From: G965267605 sp965267605
Lineage (GTDB): Bacteria; Bacteroidota; Bacteroidia; Flavobacteriales_E; Vicingaceae
Assembly (NCBI GenBank): GCA_965267605.1
Contig: OZ254088.1
Coordinates: 3,410,001-3,474,000 of the forward strand
Direction: 5' to 3'
Length of the DNA stretch: 64,000 nt
Part shown: piece by piece, positions 26,263 to 34,354 of the stretch
Layout of the letters: each line of letters opens with the position of its first letter
How positions within the stretch are numbered: the stretch's first letter is position 1
Notes under the pieces: model-generated
What the model was told of the DNA's origin: nothing
Databases searched by the model: none
The model's input: the letters and a program-made list of their open reading frames with translations, nothing else
Translations under genes and position numbers: made by a program

Positions 26263-26280
26263 TTATTAACAGTTATTAAC
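26263..26280 (+). repeat. tandem TTATTAAC repeat before the CAP gene
   Basis: Two identical 8-bp units (26263-26270 and 26273-26280) lie 2 bp apart, ending 6 bp before the start codon at 26287. It could be an operator or simply AT-rich leader. Confidence 0.4.
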
Positions 26281-26286
26281 TATAGA

Positions 26287-26808
26287 ATGATGAGGGAGTC
26301 TTTAGCCATATTAATGACCTTATGGGTAGTAGCTACCGCTGGGCAAACGCTTACCCAGCGGGAGAAGAACATGATCACGGAGATCAACATGGTTCGTTCA
26401 CACCCAAGCATGTATGCGTACTACGTAAGCAAGTACATTGAGTACAAATGCCCAACCCGTGAGTGCGTTTATGAGGGCAAGCGTTTGGTCAAGATCCTGA
26501 AGGAAATGAAGCCCGTTCCCATTCTCGAATATTCAGAAGTGCTGCAAAAGGCTTCTATCCGGCATGGTAAATGGATGAAAGAGAGTGGGTACTTCGCACA
26601 TTCCAGGAACGAGTATGCCGAGAATCTGGTGGGTGGCTATGAGAATACGCGCGAAGCGGTTATTGCTTTGTTGATTGATGATGGTGTGCCTGATCGTGGT
26701 CACCGAGAGAATCTTCTAAATCCTTTGTATAAGAAGGTGAGTGTCCACGAGTCCCCTGGAAGAACAGCCGGTTACAAGTGGGTGTTCATACAGAATTTCA
26801 GCTGGTGA
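26287..26808 (+). CDS. secreted CAP-domain (SCP/PR-1-like) protein
   Basis: This 173-residue protein has a signal peptide (cut near residue 19, after TAGQ) and a single CAP domain. Family marks are the N-terminal helix (KNMITEINMVRSHPSMYAYY), His of SIRHGKWMKESGYFAHS, Glu of YAENLVGG and the block DRGHRENLLNPLYKKV. CAP proteins are secreted and bind lipids or act in surface interactions; the bacterial role is not settled. It converges with the tautomerase gene with no gap between stop codons. Confidence 0.9.
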   Translation: MMRESLAILMTLWVVATAGQTLTQREKNMITEINMVRSHPSMYAYYVSKYIEYKCPTRECVYEGKRLVKILKEMKPVPILEYSEVLQKASIRHGKWMKESGYFAHSRNEYAENLVGGYENTREAVIALLIDDGVPDRGHRENLLNPLYKKVSVHESPGRTAGYKWVFIQNFSW

Positions 26809-27153
26809 TTAAAGCATCTTACGATTAGTGTAAGTAGCCTTTTCAAATTCGTATACGTTGGCGGCAATTGCCCCGATGGATGGAAAGAGATCGGTCAATT
26901 CCCGAACCAGGGCCTGCGTTAGAGCCTTTCTTTGTTCGACTGTTCGTCCCTGCATGATATGGCAGAATACATGAATGAAAGGTTGCAGTTTGCCTCCAAC
27001 CAAGCCGTTGTCAGTTGTACGAACCCTTACTTTGATGTCCGCCTCCTTGAACAAACCAGAATTCAAGGCCACGTTGTGAACAGCTGTGATAACTTCTTCT
27101 TGGATGTCTGAAGGAATGGCTTCCTGCGTGCACTCAACAATAAAATGTGGCAT
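26809..27153 (-). CDS. 5-carboxymethyl-2-hydroxymuconate isomerase-like tautomerase
   Basis: This 114-residue protein begins MPHFIVECTQ, with Pro2 ready to act as the N-terminal catalytic base once Met is removed. The pattern then follows CHMI: a basic strand (IKVRVRTTDNGLVGG), FIHVFCHIMQGRT, VEQRKALTQALVRELTDLFP and VYEFEKATYTNRKML. True CHMI works in homoprotocatechuate breakdown, but no other gene of that pathway is nearby, so the substrate is open. It is 1 bp after the GNAT gene. Confidence 0.85.
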   Translation of the reverse strand: MPHFIVECTQEAIPSDIQEEVITAVHNVALNSGLFKEADIKVRVRTTDNGLVGGKLQPFIHVFCHIMQGRTVEQRKALTQALVRELTDLFPSIGAIAANVYEFEKATYTNRKML

Positions 27154-27154
27154 A

Positions 27155-27730
27155 TCAGGTGTAGAATTTAATGTTTGTTAGATCGGGATTTGATTGTTCC
27201 CATTGGGCTTTCGTTAACTCATACCATTCTACCTGGCAACCATCTTCATCGAACGTATCTACGTGTATCATCCCGCTTTTTCTTAACACTTTACACGAAG
27301 CAATGTTTTCCTGGTCTGCCTCAGCGTACAACTTCTCGTAGTTCATTACTTGGAAACCATATGCGATAGATGCGATGGCCGACTCGGTCGCGTATCCGTT
27401 ACCCCAGAACTTGCGAATCAATCGATATCCTACATCGTAGAAATCAGCATGTCCGTTGATCTCAGTTGTTTCCAGGCGCAATCCCGACCATCCTAAAAAC
27501 TCGCGGTCTGATTTGCGCAGCAACGCATACCTTCCTATTCCTACTTCTTCATATTGCTTCTGGATATTGACAATATCAAAACGAGCCTCTTCCAGCGTTG
27601 ACTTCACAGGATCTATGAGGAACTTATGTACTTCAGGGTCTCCATCCAGATCCAGAATACCCTGAGCATCATCAAGTGTGATACTGGTCATTAAAAGTCT
27701 GGGAGTTTCTATATAGGTTATTCGTTCCAT
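27155..27730 (-). CDS. GNAT-family N-acetyltransferase (RimJ/RimL-like)
   Basis: The 191-residue protein fits the Acetyltransf_3 group: IETPRLLMTSITLDDAQGIL at the N-terminus, GWSGLRLE, DVGYRLIRKFWGNGYATESA with the acetyl-CoA-binding R-x-x-G-x-G/A, and ADQENIASCKVLRKSGM. The group acetylates ribosomal proteins, antibiotics or metabolites; the substrate is not predictable. It is co-transcribed with the tautomerase gene. Confidence 0.9.
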   Translation of the reverse strand: MERITYIETPRLLMTSITLDDAQGILDLDGDPEVHKFLIDPVKSTLEEARFDIVNIQKQYEEVGIGRYALLRKSDREFLGWSGLRLETTEINGHADFYDVGYRLIRKFWGNGYATESAIASIAYGFQVMNYEKLYAEADQENIASCKVLRKSGMIHVDTFDEDGCQVEWYELTKAQWEQSNPDLTNIKFYT

Positions 27731-27791
27731 TTGAAATGCCGAGCCAGCAGGAAATTATGGTATATTTATTAGTAACCAACCTATTTATCTT

Positions 27792-29345
27792 ATGAAAAAG
27801 ACTTTACTCTCTCTAATGTTTTTCATTTCAGTGCTTGGGGCTTGGGCACAATGCCCAAGGGTTTATTGCCCAGCAAACATCACCGTTGGCTCAGACCCAG
27901 GTGTGTGTGGTGCTGTGGTAAATACACCAGTTACAGGCATAGATTCCTGCGCTCCAAATGTCAATGAAACTTTTAATTATACCGGTTCGGTTCAGTTCTG
28001 GGTTGTTCCACAGGGAGTTGCCTCGGTAACTGTTACCGCGGATGGAGCAGAAGGTGCAACCAGCGCCAATCCAAATGGTGGAAACGGTAATGGTGGTCTG
28101 GGTGGTACAGCCACGGGTAATCTTTCCGTTACTCCGGGTGATACACTTTGGATCTATGTAGGTGGACAAGGACAGCAAACTACGCAAGGTAATTCAGGTG
28201 GCGGTGGATTCAATGGTGGTGGTGATGGAGCTGCCGGATATACCGGTATAGGTTGGCTAGGCGGAGGAGGCGGTGGTGCCTCAGATATCCGTGTCGGTGG
28301 CCAGGCCCTTACAAATAGAGTAATCGTTGGTGCCGGTGGTGGTGGCGGTGGCTCAAATTGCAGTACCCCGAATGGAAACGCTGCTGGCGATGGCGGTGGT
28401 ACTACAGGAGGTGCTGGAATCTCTTGTACATCTGCTGGTTTTGGAAATGGCGGAACCCAAACAGCCGGAGGCGTTGCAAATGCGTACGGATGGGATTGCG
28501 GTTCTGGCGTTGCAGGAGCAAATGGTGCACTTGGCGTTGGCGGTGCAGCTGATGTATGTTCTGCCGGTGGCGGTGGTGGCGGTGGCTACTACGGTGGAGC
28601 TGGTGGTGATTTCGGTGGTGGAGGAGGAGGTTCCTCTTACATCGGTGGAGTTACTGGTGGGTCAACAACTGCGGCAAGCAACACGGGCCATGGACAGGTT
28701 ACAATTACTTCTTCCGGAAACCCGGTAACGCTTACGCAAATTGCGGGCATTGCTTCTGGAAATCAATTCCCTGTGGGTACTACAACTAACACGTACGTGG
28801 CTTCGGGAACCGGACCAAATGACACGTGCTCTTTCACAGTGACTGTTATTGACTCTGGTGTTGCAACTGTACTTGGTCCGCTGAGCCAGGACACAATATG
28901 TACATCAGCAGGTATGCTAACCCTTCCGGCAGGAACCCCAGCAGGGGGTACCTATAGTGGTACGGGTGTGACAGGTAATTCTTTCGATCCGGCAGTGGCG
29001 CAATTGGGTAACCACTGGATCTACTATACGGATACCGTTGCGTGTCAGAACGCTGATTCTGTTCTGATTACCGTGGTATGGTGTACTGGTATTGAGGAAG
29101 GGGCCTTGAGTGACATCGTTAAGATCTCGCCTAACCCATCCAATGGTCTTTTCCAACTCGCTATTCCACAAGGGGAATACTTTGAGAAACTGGAGCTGTT
29201 CGATGCTTCTGGTAGAAAGGTGTGGTTGGCAAACGATCCTAAGAATACAATGGAACTTGATTTGAGAAATAAAGCAGACGGGCTTTACATGTTACACGTT
29301 GGCATGAAAGGTCAAAGTCAAGTGTTCAAATTGATCAAGAAATAA
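27792..29345 (+). CDS. glycine-rich T9SS cargo protein, split-HYR type (array member 1)
   Basis: This 517-residue protein has a signal peptide (1-20) and the first half of an HYR domain (about 21-55, CPANITVGSDPGVCGAVV). A glycine-rich domain follows (about 56-308, with FWVVPQGVASVTVTADGAEG, VTPGDTLWIYVGGQG and many GGGGG runs). Then come the second HYR half (about 311-355, FPVGTTTNTYVASG, CSFTVTVID), a module of about 75 residues (LSQDTICTSAGMLTLPAGTP to VVWCTGIEE), and a type A sorting domain (about 435-517, ISPNPSNGLFQL, LELFDASGRKVW, DGLYMLHV). It should pass the outer membrane by the T9SS and be surface-bound or released. The glycine-rich part resembles Pfam Gly_rich; function unknown. 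Confidence 0.88.
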   Translation: MKKTLLSLMFFISVLGAWAQCPRVYCPANITVGSDPGVCGAVVNTPVTGIDSCAPNVNETFNYTGSVQFWVVPQGVASVTVTADGAEGATSANPNGGNGNGGLGGTATGNLSVTPGDTLWIYVGGQGQQTTQGNSGGGGFNGGGDGAAGYTGIGWLGGGGGGASDIRVGGQALTNRVIVGAGGGGGGSNCSTPNGNAAGDGGGTTGGAGISCTSAGFGNGGTQTAGGVANAYGWDCGSGVAGANGALGVGGAADVCSAGGGGGGGYYGGAGGDFGGGGGGSSYIGGVTGGSTTAASNTGHGQVTITSSGNPVTLTQIAGIASGNQFPVGTTTNTYVASGTGPNDTCSFTVTVIDSGVATVLGPLSQDTICTSAGMLTLPAGTPAGGTYSGTGVTGNSFDPAVAQLGNHWIYYTDTVACQNADSVLITVVWCTGIEEGALSDIVKISPNPSNGLFQLAIPQGEYFEKLELFDASGRKVWLANDPKNTMELDLRNKADGLYMLHVGMKGQSQVFKLIKK

Positions 29346-29364
29346 AAAGAACCTACGTTACCTT

Positions 29365-29388
29365 AAGGGAGGCATTGCCTCCCTTTTG
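29365..29388 (+). terminator. terminator after array member 1
   Basis: AAGGGAGGC and GCCTCCCTT flank an ATT loop, followed by a T-rich stretch. The TTG at 29375-29377 also fits the -33 box of the next promoter. Confidence 0.85.
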
Positions 29389-29405
29389 TTTTGTGGGTAT
29401 TTTAG
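29375..29405 (+). promoter_or_regulatory. candidate promoter of array members 2-3, overlapping the terminator
   Basis: TTG (29375-29377) is followed after exactly 20 bp by TATTTTAG (29398-29405), one base off TAnnTTTG. It lies 20 bp before the start codon at 29426. Confidence 0.45.
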
Positions 29406-29425
29406 CCGATGATAAAACAAACTAC

Positions 29426-31060
29426 ATGAAGAAAATACTACTATCTATAGCGGGTGCTTGTGCAGCAATCTTTGCAGTAGCGCAATGTCCACCAACAATT
29501 ACGTGTCCGGGAAATATTACTGTTAGCAATGACCCTGGTCAATGTTCGGCAGTTGTGAATTATTCAACTCCAACTGGAATTGATACATGTGCACCGGGTG
29601 TTTTTACTTTTACCAACTGTACAGCTACTGGAATGAATGGCCCTAGTCAATCACAGGCCAATACAGCATACGCTAGTACTTCGCTTGCAGGTTTAGTGAA
29701 CGTGGTTGGCGGGATCCAATACTGGAAGGCTCCGGCAACGGCAGTGTATAGAATCGAAGCTGTGGGAGCCAAAGGCGCTGGTACTAATGGAGGAAGAGGT
29801 GCTAGAATGATCGGTGATTTTAATCTTACCGCGGGCCAAACAATCGCCATCCTTGTTGGTCAAATGGGTACAGAGTTGATTGTCGGCAGATTCGACTGGT
29901 CAGGTGGCGGTGGTTCCTTCGTAGTAGATAGTGCATCCAATAATCCACTGGTTGTTGCTGGTGGAGGTGGAGGTGGAGGTGCCGCGGGACCTAATTCTGA
30001 TGCTGATACGAATACTGCTGGTGTAGGTGGTGGCGGAGGCTACTCACTAGGCGTAGGTGGTGTTGGTGGCGTAGGTGGAACCTGGGTTAACCAAACTTCA
30101 GATGGTGGTGCAGGTATGACAGGAAACGGAGGGTCGGGTAATCCGAACCCAGCACCTCAGGCGTTTATCAATGGTGGCCAGGGAGGCTGTAACAGTTGGG
30201 CTGGCACCAACTGTGCTCCGGGAGGATTTGGTGGCGGTGGAAGCACCAACAGAAACTCAACTACATTCCGCGCTGCTGGTGGTGGCGGAGGTTACTCTGG
30301 TGGCGGAGCTGCGTATGGTAACGGTTCAAGCATTCCTTATGCAGGCGGTGGCGGTTCTATAAACAATGGAACCAACCAGGCCAATGCTAAAGGATATGGA
30401 ACCTCACATGGTACGGTGATCATTACAGGTGTTGGGAGCATTGCCCCTACCTCACAAATTGCTGGATTACCTTCAGGAGGTACGTTCCCTGTTGGGACTA
30501 CTACGAACACGTTCGTAACATCAAACAGTGCGGGTGCCGATACGTGTTCATTTACGGTTACGGTAAATGATACCGGCCAGGCAACCGTTTTGGGGGCTTT
30601 AAGCCAGGATACCATTTGTACCTCGGCTGGAACCCTGACACTTCCGGCTGGTACGCCCGCAGGAGGAAACTACAGCGGTACGGGTGTTACAGGAAATACA
30701 TTCGATCCAGCCGTAGCGCAATTGGGTGATCATTGGATCTACTATACAGACACTGTTGGTTGCCAGAATGCGGATTCCGCATTGATTACTGTGGTATGGT
30801 GCACGGGCGTGGAAGAGCAGACAGCACTTAACAATGTTAAGGTGTCGCCTAATCCCTCGAAAGGGATCTTTCAGATAAATGCCGGTGAAGGAGTAACAGC
30901 CAACTTCAGGGTGACTGATATATTAGGTAATGTGGTGGTAGATAGAACAAGCTTTAGAAGAAACACGCAGGTGGATCTGTCTGCTGAAGCCAATGGCCTT
31001 TACATATTGCGTCTGGATATTTCTGGCGTTGGTAGAACTATTAAATTGATTAAACAATAG
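29426..31060 (+). CDS. glycine-rich T9SS cargo protein, split-HYR with ALK-like motif (array member 2)
   Basis: From the ATG at 29426 (an earlier frame start at 29375 lies in the terminator) the protein has 544 residues. After the signal peptide (1-20) comes the first HYR half (CPPTITCPGNITVSNDPGQC). The glycine-rich domain (about 58-338) begins with FTFTNCTATGMNGPSQSQ, IQYWKAPATAVYRIEAVGAK and FNLTAGQTIAILVGQMG, then GGGGSFVV and GGGGGYSGGG. The second HYR half is at about 342-388, the LSQDTICTSAG module at 392-465 and a sorting domain at 466-544 (VSPNPSKGIFQI, GLYILRL). It is a hybrid of the two array types: HYR flanks plus the longer, ALK/LTK-like glycine-rich form. It has many Asn/Gly turns and no enzyme motif. 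Confidence 0.88.
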   Translation: MKKILLSIAGACAAIFAVAQCPPTITCPGNITVSNDPGQCSAVVNYSTPTGIDTCAPGVFTFTNCTATGMNGPSQSQANTAYASTSLAGLVNVVGGIQYWKAPATAVYRIEAVGAKGAGTNGGRGARMIGDFNLTAGQTIAILVGQMGTELIVGRFDWSGGGGSFVVDSASNNPLVVAGGGGGGGAAGPNSDADTNTAGVGGGGGYSLGVGGVGGVGGTWVNQTSDGGAGMTGNGGSGNPNPAPQAFINGGQGGCNSWAGTNCAPGGFGGGGSTNRNSTTFRAAGGGGGYSGGGAAYGNGSSIPYAGGGGSINNGTNQANAKGYGTSHGTVIITGVGSIAPTSQIAGLPSGGTFPVGTTTNTFVTSNSAGADTCSFTVTVNDTGQATVLGALSQDTICTSAGTLTLPAGTPAGGNYSGTGVTGNTFDPAVAQLGDHWIYYTDTVGCQNADSALITVVWCTGVEEQTALNNVKVSPNPSKGIFQINAGEGVTANFRVTDILGNVVVDRTSFRRNTQVDLSAEANGLYILRLDISGVGRTIKLIKQ

Positions 31061-31064
31061 GAAG

Positions 31065-32606
31065 ATGAGGAGAGTAGTAGTAATTATAATAGCCTTGGTA
31101 ACAGGTATTGCTACGTGGGCACAATGTCCGCAGGTGACATGCCCGGGAAACATTACCGTAGGCAACGATACGTTTTTGTGCGGTGCGGTAATCAACTACA
31201 ATGTGTTTGCCCAGGATACTTGTGGTTCAGGAGTCGATACCTTCTCGTTTAGCGGACAGATTGACACGTTCCTCGTTCCAAACGGAATAACCCAGGTAAC
31301 TATAGAAGCGCGTGGTGCACAAGGCGCTGATGTGTCGCTGCTTTCTAGACCTGGTGGTTTGGGTGCCATCATGATAGGAGACTTTGCGGTAACGCCTGGT
31401 CAGAAGCTCAAAATTCTAGTTGGCGAAGCTGCTCCAAACGCCCTATGGGTTGGTGGAGGCGGTGGAGGTTCATTTGTTGTAGACACAGCAAACAATCCTC
31501 TGATCGTTGCTGGTGGCGGAGGTGGTGCCATCTATCAGGTAGTACCTCATGCTGGAATAAATGCCACAGTAAATAACACAGGAAACGCAGGCCACAATGG
31601 CACTCCAGGAGGAACTGGAGGAAACGGTGGCTCATCTACCCGCGGTGGCGGTGGTGGTGGACTGCTAACTGACGGGGCAGAAGATTCTCAAGCTCCGGGT
31701 TCAAGAGGAAGGAGCTTTTTGAATGGAGGTGCTGGTGGCGTGAACAACGGAACCAATACTACACGAGGTGGATTTGGCGGTGGCGGTGGCGCCATTCGAA
31801 TCGCCAATAACATCAATAACCAGGGTGCTGGTGGTGGCGGAGGCTACTCCGGTGGTGGAGGCGCAGGAGCCAACAACCAGAGCCATGGTGGTGGCGGTGG
31901 TTCCTGTAATGTTGGAACGAACCAGAGTAATACGGGTGGTGCTAATTCTGGAAATGGACTGGTGATCATCAGTTACTTTACTCCAAGCACATTAACCCAA
32001 ACACAAGGGTTGGCTTCAGGGTCGACTTTCCCGATTGGAACAACAACAAATGAGTTTGTTGCCTCTGGTTCAGGACCCAATGACACGTGTTCGTTTACTG
32101 TAACCGTTATTGACTCCGGTCAGGCTACAGTACTGGGTGCATTAAGTCAGGATACCATCTGTACTTCCGCAGGAACCCTTACCCTTCCAGCTGGTACGCC
32201 AGCAGGTGGAAATTATAGTGGAACCGGTGTTACGGGTAATAGTTTTGACCCAGCTGTAGCGCAACTTGGCAATCACTGGATTTACTATACAGACACTGTT
32301 GGTTGTCAACATACCGACTCAGCTATGATTACAGTGGTGTGGTGTACAGGCATTGAAGAGGGAGTACTGAGTGAGATCGTTAAGATTTCTCCGAATCCTT
32401 CTAATGGTCTTTTCCAGTTATCAATCCCTCAAGGGGAACACTTTGAGAAACTGGAACTTTTTGATGCTTCAGGAAGAAAGATCTGGAAAGCCAATGAACC
32501 GGAGAACACAACACAGATTGACCTTAGAAACAATGCAAATGGCTTGTATATGTTGCATGTGGGTATGAAAGGTCAACAGCAAGTTTTTAGATTGCTGAAG
32601 AATTAA
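31065..32606 (+). CDS. glycine-rich T9SS cargo protein, split-HYR type (array member 3)
   Basis: This 513-residue protein starts 4 bp after member 2 and is probably on the same mRNA. Signal peptide 1-19; first HYR half (CPGNITVGNDTFLCGAVI); glycine-rich domain about 55-303 (FLVPNGITQVTIEARGAQGA, VTPGQKLKILVGE, GGGGGSFVVDTANNPLIVAG, GGFGGGGG, GGGGGYSGGG); second HYR half about 308-352; LSQDTICTSAG module; sorting domain about 430-513 nearly the same as in members 1 and 4. The C-terminal 150 residues of members 1, 3 and 4 are almost identical as protein, which suggests common surface attachment or processing. Confidence 0.88.
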   Translation: MRRVVVIIIALVTGIATWAQCPQVTCPGNITVGNDTFLCGAVINYNVFAQDTCGSGVDTFSFSGQIDTFLVPNGITQVTIEARGAQGADVSLLSRPGGLGAIMIGDFAVTPGQKLKILVGEAAPNALWVGGGGGGSFVVDTANNPLIVAGGGGGAIYQVVPHAGINATVNNTGNAGHNGTPGGTGGNGGSSTRGGGGGGLLTDGAEDSQAPGSRGRSFLNGGAGGVNNGTNTTRGGFGGGGGAIRIANNINNQGAGGGGGYSGGGGAGANNQSHGGGGGSCNVGTNQSNTGGANSGNGLVIISYFTPSTLTQTQGLASGSTFPIGTTTNEFVASGSGPNDTCSFTVTVIDSGQATVLGALSQDTICTSAGTLTLPAGTPAGGNYSGTGVTGNSFDPAVAQLGNHWIYYTDTVGCQHTDSAMITVVWCTGIEEGVLSEIVKISPNPSNGLFQLSIPQGEHFEKLELFDASGRKIWKANEPENTTQIDLRNNANGLYMLHVGMKGQQQVFRLLKN

Positions 32607-32627
32607 CGCATCACCAATTGAATTAAG

Positions 32628-32654
32628 AAAGGGAGGCATTGCCTCCCTTTTTAT
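32628..32654 (+). terminator. terminator after array member 3
   Basis: AAAGGGAGGC and GCCTCCCTTT flank an ATT loop and run into a T-rich tail. Same core as the hairpin after member 1. Confidence 0.88.
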
Positions 32655-32669
32655 TTGTGCCTACTTTTG
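32639..32669 (+). promoter_or_regulatory. candidate promoter of array member 4, overlapping the terminator
   Basis: TTG (32639-32641, at the loop/stem border of the hairpin) is separated by exactly 20 bp from TACTTTTG (32662-32669), a full TAnnTTTG match. It lies 21 bp before the start codon at 32691. Confidence 0.6.
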
Positions 32670-32690
32670 CCGCTCAATAAAACCTGATTT

Positions 32691-34220
32691 ATGAAAAGAA
32701 CATTACTACTTTTTATAGCTGGAGTTGGGATGATGACTGCCAATGCGCAGTGCCCTCCAACAATCAGCTGTCCTTCCAACATTACCGTTGGAACAGACCC
32801 CAACCTTTGTGGTGCAGTAATCAACTATACCACTCCTGTTGGGTTAGATACTTGCGTAATGGGTGCGGATTCACTCATGTACTCGGGGTCTATCGTTAAC
32901 TGGATCATTCCAGCAGGCGTTACCAGTCTTACCATTGAAGCGCGAGGTGCAGAAGGTGGTACAGGCTCTTCATCCACTACAACTGGTGGACTTGGAGCCA
33001 TCATGATCGGTGACTTCGCAGTAACTCCTGGAGATACTTTGCAAGTACTTGTAGGGCAACATCCCTCAGCAACTTCGCCAACGAATGGTGGAGGAGGAGG
33101 AACGTTCGTTGTTGATATGGCAAACAATCCTCTGATCGTTGCTGGTGGCGGAGGAGGATCTTCCAATAGCTTGGATTCCCCTAACAAGCACGGCAACACA
33201 ACAACTACTGGTGGTCAGGGAACTGGCGGAGGAGGAACCGGTGGAATCAACGGCAACGGAGGCAACATCGGGGCTTCATTTGCTTCTGGTGCTGGAGGTG
33301 GATTTCTGACTGATGGTCAGGATGGATGGACTGCCAATACGGGTGGTCACGCATTTCTGAACGGAGGAGCTGGTGGTACTGGAGGTGCTGTTGGCGGCTT
33401 CGGTGGAGGCGGTACCGGATCTGGCTACGTAGTAGGCGCTGGTGGCGGAGGCTACTCCGGTGGTGGCGGAGGATCCAATAGTGCCGGTGCCGGTGTAGGT
33501 GGAGGCGGTGGTTCCTTCAATGCTGGAACCAACCAGAACAACACAGGTGGCGTTAATAACGGTCACGGATTCGTGAAGTTTACCTGGGGTGGCGCTGGTC
33601 AACCTACCACCCAAACAGCTGGTCTTCCAAGCGGTTCAATGTTCCCTGTAGGAACAACCACCAACACTTTTGTTACAACCAATAGTGCAGGAACAGATTC
33701 ATGTTCGTTTACCGTAACAGTGATTGATTCTGGACAAGTAACCGTTCTCGGTGCATTGAGCCAGGATACGATTTGCACATCCGCAGGTACGCTAACGCTC
33801 CCAGCGGGAACACCAGCTGGTGGTACATACAGCGGAACAGGAGTAACTGGTAATTCTTTCGATCCTGCCGCTGCGCAATTGGGTAACCACTGGATCTATT
33901 ATACAGATACCGTGGGTTGTCAGAATACTGACTCCGCGATGATTACTGTGGTATGGTGCACAGGCATCGAAGAAGGTCCACTTAGCGATATCGTTAGGAT
34001 CTTGCCTAATCCTTCGGAAGGGCTCTTCCAGCTCTCTATTCCTCAAGGGGAGTACTTCGAAAGCCTGGAGCTCTTTGATGTATCTGGACGCAAGGTGTGG
34101 ATAGCCAATGATCCTCGCAGTACTACTCAGGTTGATCTGAGAGGCAGCGCGAATGGATTGTACATGCTTCATGTAGGCATGAAAGGCCAACGCCAAACGT
34201 TTAGACTCCTGAAGAAGTAA
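32691..34220 (+). CDS. glycine-rich T9SS cargo protein, split-HYR type (array member 4)
   Basis: This 509-residue protein has a signal peptide (1-19, cut after ANAQ) and the first HYR half (CPPTISCPSNITVGTDPNLC). Its glycine-rich domain is at about 57-302 (WIIPAGVTSLTIEARGAEGG, VTPGDTLQVLVGQHP, GGGGTFVVDMANNPLIVAGG, GGFGGGG, GGGGYSGGGGG). Then follow the second HYR half (FPVGTTTNTFVTTNSAGTDS), the LSQDTICTSAG module and a sorting domain (about 427-509, LPNPSEGLFQLSIPQGEYFE). Domain order and lengths match members 1 and 3. It has its own promoter and terminator. Confidence 0.88.
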   Translation: MKRTLLLFIAGVGMMTANAQCPPTISCPSNITVGTDPNLCGAVINYTTPVGLDTCVMGADSLMYSGSIVNWIIPAGVTSLTIEARGAEGGTGSSSTTTGGLGAIMIGDFAVTPGDTLQVLVGQHPSATSPTNGGGGGTFVVDMANNPLIVAGGGGGSSNSLDSPNKHGNTTTTGGQGTGGGGTGGINGNGGNIGASFASGAGGGFLTDGQDGWTANTGGHAFLNGGAGGTGGAVGGFGGGGTGSGYVVGAGGGGYSGGGGGSNSAGAGVGGGGGSFNAGTNQNNTGGVNNGHGFVKFTWGGAGQPTTQTAGLPSGSMFPVGTTTNTFVTTNSAGTDSCSFTVTVIDSGQVTVLGALSQDTICTSAGTLTLPAGTPAGGTYSGTGVTGNSFDPAAAQLGNHWIYYTDTVGCQNTDSAMITVVWCTGIEEGPLSDIVRILPNPSEGLFQLSIPQGEYFESLELFDVSGRKVWIANDPRSTTQVDLRGSANGLYMLHVGMKGQRQTFRLLKK

Positions 34221-34242
34221 TAACGGGAAAACCATAGTTTGG

Positions 34243-34270
34243 AAAGGGGAGGCTAAGCCTCCCCTTTTTG
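34243..34270 (+). terminator. terminator after array member 4
   Basis: A G-rich arm and its C-rich partner flank a short GGC-TAA-GCC core and are followed by five T. The core differs from the ATTG hairpins of members 1 and 3. Confidence 0.8.
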
Positions 34271-34354
34271 ATATCCGTACCTCAACATTTATGGTATGAT
34301 GCTTGCGTTGTCCGTTACAAAAACCGAACTTTTAATTCACTAAATCTGAGACTT

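Noticed and set aside
34268..34354. TTG start at 34268 for array member 5
   Set aside because: It begins in the T run of the previous terminator and places a charged 29-residue stretch before the signal peptide.
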